Positions 55,401-64,000 of a stretch of DNA of 64,000 nucleotides are shown here, piece after piece (the first letter of the stretch is position 1; the number at the start of each line of letters is the position of its first letter). The translations under genes and the position numbers were made by a program. The stretch lies in NCBI RefSeq assembly GCF_037038585.1, contig NC_092521.1, forward strand, positions 53,638,398 through 53,702,397, in the 5' to 3' direction. This DNA comes from Patagioenas fasciata (taxonomy: Eukaryota; Chordata; Aves; Columbiformes; Columbidae). The notes below the pieces were generated by a model. The model was not told where the DNA came from and did no database searches. It worked only from the letters and a program-made list of their open reading frames with translations.

Positions 55401-58400
55401 TTATGATTTGGGTGCCTTTGAGACACTTGGATTTGGTTATTAGCCCTCTGCGTGGGGATTAGGTGCTTTTGGACAACTGATTGCTTTTCAAAGGGGTGTG
55501 TCTAGCCACCATGGAGTCCATCAGGGCAGGTCTTGGCAGCCAGGGCCTGTCCCACCACCCCAGCAAGGAGCAGGACAGCTGGGAAGCACAGGGGCAGCAT
55601 CAGCCCTGGGCATTGGGCACCTCACTAGGGACAGGGATGTGCTGAGGCTGGGTCAGGACATGGGCCCACAGGTGGAGCCAGCCTGGTGGGCCCCATGGCC
55701 AGGTATGAAGACCAGCCCTGATGTGGTGTTGCTGGGGCAGGGGCTGATGGCACCTGGGGTGCTGAGATGGGGTCCTGGGTTGTAGGGAGGGTGGGTTACC
55801 CTGGGATGGGTGGGCAGGGCTGGCTGTGCCTTAGGGCCATGGCGGTGTGCTGTTTTGCACCTACCTTTTGCATTGTAGCCAGGGAATGAGAGCATTTACT
55901 GAGGGAAGAGAAGGTACAGTCTCCAACTCTACCCACCCAGAATAGTCTCTGTTCATCTCTCCCATATCACTGCAGAGTACCCATGGGTTTCAGCACTTCC
56001 ACCCTTTCAGTCCTCCATGTTGCAAAAACACGGTCTAAGGAGGCCAGGTCTTCACATGTGCTGCAGAGGGAAGCATTTTACGTAAGTCAGGCTTGTGAAG
56101 CCCACCCTAGTGTCAGATCTGGGAGGCCATTTGTCAGTACAGGGCTCTACAGCTTATCTACTACCATCTCAACACCAGTTACTGTGTATGTGTACATGTG
56201 GCACTGTCCTTTCATGAAAAAGGTGAAATTTACACTGTTATATCTCATTACTTTAGAATAAATTTTATCAGAAAATTTGCATTTTATTGAACTTTTGTTT
56301 TTATCTAATTAAATCTATGCTTTAGTGTGAATCCCAGTATATTAAAGCCAGAGATGACATTGAAAATCATCTCTCCAGTATATAAAGGAAGAGGATGTAA
56401 ATTAGAGAGCTTTCTCGAAGTCATTGTTCAAAATGTCCTTATAGAGAAGCGTATGAGCTGGTAATATCATAAAAAACTCTCTTACTTGCTCCTTCTGAAG
56501 GAATTGGGAAGGAAATACAGGTTTAGTTACTCCAGTAATTTTGAAACAATCCTAGCATTGAAAATAAGTTCTCAAACCACTGAAACTTCTAAATAAGCCC
56601 ACTCTGAACCTTCATTGTGAATGTAAAAAAAACTAAAGGAGGACTTCATATGGCAGAGTACATACTTCATTTAATTTAAAACACTTTAATTGCATGTGAA
56701 AATGCGAAATACATGCTGTGTAAGTAAAACACTTATTTTTATACCTCTTCCAATTTATTTATCATATTTTTAGAGATGCAGAGTAAAAGGACAAGGTGCA
56801 AAGAACACAACACGCAACAGGGGAAATTCTGATTAGGTGTTAGGATAATTTTTTTCACTATGATATTGGTCAGACATTATACGAGATTGCCCAGATACTT
56901 TTAGTATACCTATTCTTGGAGATATTGTTGACTGTAATGAACAAGTCCCTGAATCCTCTAAATTGTTTCAGATTTCAGCACTGTCTGGACAAGTCAATAT
57001 CTAGAGATTCATTTGAACCTATATTGTTCTATTGCTCAGTAAGATGCAGAAGGCTGCAAGTGCAAAGACATGGAAAAGTTCTCTTAGTAATCTTTGGACC
57101 TCGGCCTTTCATTCCACAGCATACATTGTTTGAATTAAAAATGAAGTAAACTATGATGTAGCTACAACAATTCCAATTCAAATTACCCCAGTGGCATGTA
57201 ATGGATTATTATAAAAGACGTATTTTAGGTCTTGAAGACATTTTTATACAGACTATAAAGTTGTATGAAACTGAATAACTACATATTCTGCAAACAAAAG
57301 CCCCCAAGACCAATATCTCTGCATGAATTTTTGCATACTGCTGTCATTCTTGGGAAAGAGAAGTTAGTGATTTATTGGACAGAATTAAAAGGGACCAAAG
57401 AAAACATTAAAAAAGGTTTACTACAGTGTTGTTCTTTGCTCCTCACACTAGAGGTGCTGAGTGAGGTGCTGAGGGTGTCCACTCCCATCGAAACTGGTGT
57501 GAGTGGAGGAGACACAGTACAGGGTCAGGCCTTTAGTGATGATGGGTTCTACATCAGCCATGGATCATTGGGTTCTTTATCAGGTATCTTTAATGATGAG
57601 ATAATAGAACAAGGTGGTATAGCCTTTAGCCTGTCCTTGAATTTACCCGATTCTACAAGTAGATCCAATTTGGATGTCGCGAAAGTCACAAGAACATGGG
57701 AACAGCCTGAGAAGTGAAAATGTAGCAGTAAATTACTGAGTGGCAGTCTTTCCTGGCTTATTTGAAATGCTTCTGTCCTCTTCCTTCAGATTAAGTCTTA
57801 AAGATATTGACATTACCTAATGTATGGAATGGTTGATGTCTGTGTTATTATTAAGATATTTGACAATCTCACAGAGAAGTGGCACAGGGTGATTTTTTTT
57901 TTCTTTTTTTCAACAGGAGAACAAAAATCCTATCAAGGAAAGCAAAATTTAACTAAAAATATTATAACAAAGACTTTTTTGTGTTATATTTTGTATGCCT
58001 CAGGTAATGCTAAACTTGCCAAAAATAATTTTATTGTTGTTTTTGTGGCTTTTTTTTGTATTTATGTGGTTCTTCCCCCTGCTACTACTGAAGGTAAATA
58101 ATAGTATATCTATTTCCCTTGGCTGAGTCCTAGTCAAACACAGAAGTGGTTTACCACACTGTTTGAAGGTGAGTGGAAGGTCTGGGGCTCTGTCAACGCT
58201 GGCAGGGAGGCAGATGGATGGAGTGGTGGCTGTGTTGCCTCAGGAAGGAAATTCTGGAAAAGAAAATAGTGCCAGAAAAGGTATTTCATCTCCACAGGTA
58301 GTTCCTCTTCCTGGAAATGTCCCACCCTTTCCAATCCCTGCCATGTGGTGTCTCTCAGTAAAAAGATAGCTAGCTATTTGGTATTTTCTCCAAAACTATG

Positions 58401-61400
58401 GAAGATTTAATTTTTTTTTTTTTAATATCAGTACTAGTGTACTGTATAGGACTTCACCTGAAACTAACTGGCAGCTGTTGTAATCTGTGAAAAAAGAGAA
58501 TTTTAAAATGAAATAAATCAGAATCAAACCAAGCAAAACACTTGATGCAATAAGAAGTAATTACATTTGGGATTAATGAGAGTAGAAACAATATTGGGTG
58601 AGAGAGAGACCATGAGAGAACTAGAGAAGGAAAACAGAGAATTAAGAGCAAAAACCCAGCAATCATCTTTTAAACAATTTCAAGTGATGTCCATATGTTT
58701 CATGAGATGGTACATGTACAGAAGCTGTGGGATAGAGGTTACAAAAAGGACTGGATAATTTCCATGAAAGTGGCAGTAGTAGTCTGCATTTCAGTTTTAG
58801 TCCCAACCTTTGTGTCTTTTACTGCAGCTGACTGATCAGACCACAATAGACCAGAAGAAATATGATGGAGAAACATCAGCCTTACAGAATTTATAAATTT
58901 AACTGAGAGGAACAACATGGCTGTATTTATACCTCAATTAGTAGGGGAAAATAATTTGAAGTCCAGGGAGTTATGTCAATTTACACTAGCGGAGGAGTTA
59001 GTCCTTGATATTTTGGGATAATCTCACTTGAATGAAAATTTATAAATATTTTTAGCACTCTGTATTCTAGTTGCATTTTTACATAAAATAAATTAAACAA
59101 ACTAGTAATAAAATTCAAAACCTATTATGAGGGCTTGTATCCCATTAACCGTGTATGAAAATAAGAAGCAACTATTATGCAAATGTTACACCCTTGTATT
59201 AATTACACAGTTTAGATGATGAGTGTGACCCATACTTTACATAAGTCACTTTTTTGTGCCTATTAGTAATCAGAAAGATTCATAATATGAAGATGCTTGA
59301 CAATCACCTGACTTATCTTTAAACACTGCGTTATTTCTCCACATAGCTGCCTCAGGGATGTACACATGAAGGTAAAAAGGTAGAAGGAATTCCTGGGTTC
59401 ATATAGTTTTATGCTTCACTTGAATGCAGTGATAATGCACCCTTAATACTGATTTGTTCATCATTGACCTTTTCAGTATGTAAATAGATCATCTTCCTGC
59501 ACAGTGCAATCAACAGGATATAGCATGATTGATGTAGAAGAAATTGCTTTGAAAAATTCAGGGAAATGTTTTTCTGAAGTTGGAAGGTATAGCATGGTCA
59601 AATATAATGTGTATGATGAGTTCATGAAGCATGCGGTTTCAGTACTGTAGTCTCTGACTACAGAGAATGTATATAGTCAAATGACAATTCACCATTTCTC
59701 TGGTTGTTCGGAGGGTTTTTATTTGCAAAGAAAAGCAGTGAAGGCAGATGGCTAATAGTGCACACTAGGTGATAAATAAATGACTCTGTAGTATACACAT
59801 TTATAGATTGACTGTGTCAGGACTGTTGAAGTGTCATCCTTTCAGTGACGAAAGATTTCCACGATGAAAGACAGAAATAACACAAACACAGGAATTCTTT
59901 GTTATAATTTATTGCAAAAAACGTCTCCTAGCATGAAGATCCCTGAAATCCTGCAGTCACGAAGCCTTTGTTTCTCCTCGTGAAAGCAATCTTAAAACTT
60001 TTATAAATGTGGTTTGCATATCAAGGAACCACGTTCAACTTCTGCGAGGTTGTTTTTGTGAGGTAGGGTAGAAAAACACCACTGAAATTTTGGTAGGGTC
60101 TAAATTTTCTTTCCCCTATGAATTCCTGCCTCTTTGAGTGTTTTGACAACAGCTGGAATCAGTGGGCTCTACTGCTGGAGAACATCTCTGAGGCTCTCTG
60201 ATACTTGTGAAGATAATAGTGTGTGCTGAGAGCAGGTTCTACCTGTATACTAGGGAAATAAGGAGAAACCTTAACACAAATCTACAAGTTCCTGGTATTT
60301 GCTGATCACAAATATCATTCCTGAAAAGAAGCAAAATGTTGAATAGCAAAAGGAGATCCCATTTTTCAATAGCTAGAGCTGCAGACCTTGGTGGTAGCTG
60401 CTCCAAGATGCCAGGTGTTAACACTGCTAGTGTCAATCAGTTGTCTCATTGGAACCCGTGTTTCTGTCAGAAACATCACCTGAGGCTGCCACAAAGGTCA
60501 GTCCTCTGTGCTGGCAAAGTGGAGAAATTTGCTAGATATACCAGATAAGAAAATTACATTCATTCTTCCTGGTAAGGTGAAGGAAAAACCTTGTGACACT
60601 GAGGAAATGGCAAGTTCCCTATCAGATGAGCTATCATAGTGTCAATCTCTGACCTTGCACATAAGGGGCCTGCATTTCTGGCAACCACAGTATGTTGGAG
60701 GTAATATGATTATCATCTTTTGCTGCTGACATCTTATGGCACCAGTGCACAGTCTCTAAGCTTCTTGTCCGTTTTGTCAGGAATAAAAATGGAAAGGCTG
60801 AATTTCATCATGCAGTACTAAAGAAAATGAAGAACTATTCATGAAAGTGCAGTCACAGATGGATTTGACTGCAAATGCTTTTGAAATATTTTATTTTAGT
60901 TTGTTAATAATTGCATGGTGAATGCTTTTCTGACATTAGAAAAACGATATACAATATGCTGCCTTGCATTTAATTAGAGCATTTTATAATACCACTTGTA
61001 TGAATAGCATTGGACAAAACACAGTTGAGTTGTTCTTAATTTGGTCACTGGAGGACTGCCTTTTTTTTTTTTTTTTTTTACTTACAACAATAGAAAGAGT
61101 GAAAAAAAGGATTACAAAACTGCAGGACCAGAATCTCAGCTATCACTAAACAGCTCACAGAGCAGTTTGGGAATGACAGTGTATAGACACATAAATATAG
61201 ACTTTTCACTCCTATGGATGTGTATGCCAGGATGATCTCCATATTTTCCAAGCTCTGTTTTTCTTGTAGGAGTTACTAGATGTTTAAGTACAACAAAACA
61301 CCGGAAAAAATGAAGAAGACAAGAAAACTGAGTTGAACTAAAACAAAAAGACTTTTTTTTTTTTTTTTAATTATTGGCAAATTTCTATCCTTATCTAGGA

Positions 61401-64000
61401 AGTCAGAGGGTAACTGTAGTGGGATGGGCTGCACATTTTCTATAATTTATAAAGAAACAGCATACTAGGATGTAAGCATAAAAAAAAAAAAAAATCCATA
61501 AGCCCAGCACTGTCTGGTAGATGAGATAAATCCTTCTTGCTATAGCAAGATGCGTGGTAAAGTCAGAAATAGATTATGCCACAAGTATTGTGCCACTAAA
61601 AGGGATAGTACAGCAATATAATAGAAGTTTCTAAAATATAATTCTCTAAATTAGTTGTGTTGAAATGCATTAAATTAGGATTTGTCATGAAGGATTCATG
61701 TATCTCCTGTAGCAGAATACTTCTATGCAGAATGAAGTCCCTCCCTTTGTGGGGGGACCAGTTCTGCATTTCAGTATCAGAAGACACTACGCACATCTAA
61801 GTACAGATGGGATCACCTTTTGTAGTCACAAAGGACTGCATAGCTTTGGGAGATGGTATGTTACGGTGCTAATCTTGGCTCTGTAACTAATAAAGTGCTT
61901 GTTTTCAGCATTTTCTAGCATTATTGTGTTCTGTGAGGGCTACAGATGTGTTCCTTTAATTTTTTTCAGGAACTCAGTTAATCCCACGTTTAAGCTCACA
62001 TGCACAGAAGCAGCAAAGCATTTGAAAAAGAAACTGCGTGATACTGCAGTCTTCACCAGAGATAAACACCCTAATTCTCCTCTCTGTTGCACTGACTTGA
62101 TGCCAGTGGTAACTGACTAACTTGAGTAGAATTCCCACTACCCCACTAAAGCTGGTTTGGCAGAGTATAGCGTATAGCAGCAAGTCCAAAGGGGGATGTT
62201 TGCAGGAACTTTGTATGGCTCTTCCATATTATGTGTGTGATCCACTTTAAACATGTCGCCACAAGAACTAGATAAGCTGGAAATGCCTCAGTTAAGCAGC
62301 AAAGAATATGTTTGCTCTTGCACGCAGGTAACGCTATCACCTCAGTTAATTGCAAGCAAATTAGTATGACTATCTAAAACAGTGTTTCTTCTGCTGGTAA
62401 TTTTACTTCAAATGCTTTACTCATTAGAAAGGTTTTTTTTTAATGAACGAAATTGACATTACACTGAGACATTACCTGGAAGAACGTGTTGAGTTTACCA
62501 GGTATAAGCGACTTCAAGTGCAATAATAATCCCAGGACAGTGAATGAGACAGGTTGATGTTCTGGTTAGCAGTCTTCTCTGCAAAATTTCATGTCACTGT
62601 CTCCTCTCAATGTTAGAGCCTGAGCACTGCAAGGAAAACTGAAAACAGACTGTAGCCCTTTTCCCTCCTGTTTTGGAAAAATACTTGGTGAATCATTAAA
62701 CAAAATGTTTCATTCCTTTACCCTTGAGAAGCTGGCTGTATTTAAGAAGCCAAGGTATATATTGCATATCTAAGCAACTTTATGCTACCTTGTCAGTTTT
62801 GCAGGGTTTAGTGTCATGCCAAGATTGCCAGAAAGAAAATAATCATTATAGGAGAGTGAGCTTTTTAAAAAAGAAGAAAACAAAAATCTTCAGACATACA
62901 TTAAATGTTCTAGAGCTGTCTGACTTCATTGAGGGAATAATTTTTCTTGGAACATGACACAATATGTCCTGCCCTTAATTAACCTTCCTACTAACACACT
63001 GCTAGGCTGCCAGAAATATGATCTTCATTCATTTGCCTCATACTCACCAGGCAACATTTATTTTATCTTATTATTCTGATATGAATGCAAGGTGCTAACC
63101 GCGTCATATTGTGCTGTTTTTCACTACAACCAGCTCTTAAATTCCACTCATCTTTTGAAATTCAAAAACTAGGAATAAGTACCTCTAATGAAGTAAAGTG
63201 TTTTAGAAATTATGGCAAACCATAAAAACACAAAATATTTTCCCAAATTTTCCCAGCAAAGAGCAAAAATTGAATGTGACCTCACTGTGAATGAATACTT
63301 TAATATGAAAAAGATAAAATATGAAAAATTTGGTAATCTTTGCTTCTGGCTGTTGAATACACAGAATGTTGCCCACAGCAAGAGAAGTCAATTCAAATGT
63401 GAATGCACCCTATTGAATAGAGCAAAGAAGCAGAAGGCTGCTAATGGCTTTTGAGAAAGCATGTGAACAGCCAGTGTTTGAAGATAAAGGAAGAACAGTC
63501 TCAGGTCCTGGAAAAAACAACCCATTAGTCAGTGACAGTAAATGGGAGGTTTAAATGAAGAAACATTTGGCAGACTCAGATGCTAATATGTGCAGACTCC
63601 ACAAAACAACTCTGTCTAATAGTGCAGCATGAATAAAAAGGTATTAAACTTATTGTATTCAGTCACATCTGTCAGCACTGCAATATCTTTTTAACTGATG
63701 ACTCTGTGAATTGCCATGCCAGATCACAACAAATGTTCATCTAGGTCAGTGCTTGGCTTCTGGAGGTGAGTAAACCTTGTCTGTCTGGTCATAATCCTCC
63801 TCTTCCCCTTTCTGGTTTTTTTTGGCCTAAAAGGTATGTTGATACCTGCCTGATAAAAAATCTAATATAGAATCTCACTAAAAGGAAAATGTTTTGGTTT
63901 GTTTTTAATTTAAAACACTAATGCTTCTTGTTTTGTGGAACCAGAATTGTCTTGAGGATGAGCAGTACTGAAAGGAAAGAGCAGGCAGGCATAGAAGAAA
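52476..64000. other. Gene-free region to the window end
   Basis: Noncoding sequence with a GC-rich, CpG-poor patch at about 55,490-55,870, homopolymer runs at 61061-61079 (T19), 61353-61368 (T16) and 61480-61494 (A15), and no recognisable repeat family. The longest frame (57265-57717, 150 codons) resembles no protein I know and has no other coding support. Confidence 0.6.

Noticed and set aside
57265-57717. 150-codon plus-strand frame
   Set aside because: It is the longest frame outside TMEM200C, the CpG island and the microsatellites, but its translation has no domain, no repeat and no family resemblance, and the sequence around it has ordinary AT-rich character. Chance is the simplest explanation.
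58567-58758. Glu/Arg-rich frame that looks like a coiled coil
   Set aside because: Only 63 codons, produced by a purine-rich GAGA-like stretch; no splice context and no homologue recognised.

Overview
The window looks like nuclear DNA from a bird. The best evidence is several truncated CR1 LINEs of the avian type, with the usual 3' end (a 'ggttggaagggacct'-like stretch beside 'tcatagaatca'-like octamers). Large pyrimidine microsatellites, a vertebrate CpG island and a gene with vertebrate splice signals agree with this. There are no operons, ribosome binding sites, CRISPR arrays or phage genes. I cannot name the species.

Only one protein-coding gene can be supported: TMEM200C, on the minus strand. 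Its whole 549-residue coding region lies in one exon (11994 down to 10345). A noncoding first exon sits in a CpG island (about 13,880-14,830), ending at a strong donor at 14246/14245. A 2.2 kb intron leads to a strong acceptor, and exon 2 starts at 12037, 43 bases before the ATG. The promoter has no visible TATA box and carries tandem GC boxes. TMEM200C encodes a two-pass membrane protein whose molecular function is not known. From general knowledge, the human gene lies between EPB41L3 and L3MBTL4 on 18p11.31 in a gene-poor interval. The long gene-free flanks here fit that setting, but I found no exon of either neighbour.

Layout: 1-9.6 kb is noncoding with one minus-strand CR1 (about 700-1235); 9.6-14.8 kb is TMEM200C with its 3' UTR, intron and CpG-island promoter; 14.8-64 kb is noncoding. 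The last part holds a 330 bp pentanucleotide array (16916-17245), two short palindromic AT-rich motifs 3-4 kb upstream of the promoter (17875-17896 and 18407-18424), and a possible Harbinger-type transposase relic (about 23,160-23,350). It also holds a CR1 3' fragment (26.5 kb), a plus-strand CR1 (38.04-38.39 kb), an old CR1/L3-like reverse transcriptase relic (about 42.2-43.0 kb), a 7-bp-unit array (44283-44435) and a minus-strand CR1 (51.95-52.47 kb).

I found no convincing previously undescribed system. The most useful leads are the alternating architecture of the pentamer array, the old CR1 relic with a readable reverse transcriptase active-site region, the two palindromic candidate regulatory motifs upstream of TMEM200C, and the mixed motif content of its CpG island. 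The other open reading frames are short, match no family I know and are most likely chance.
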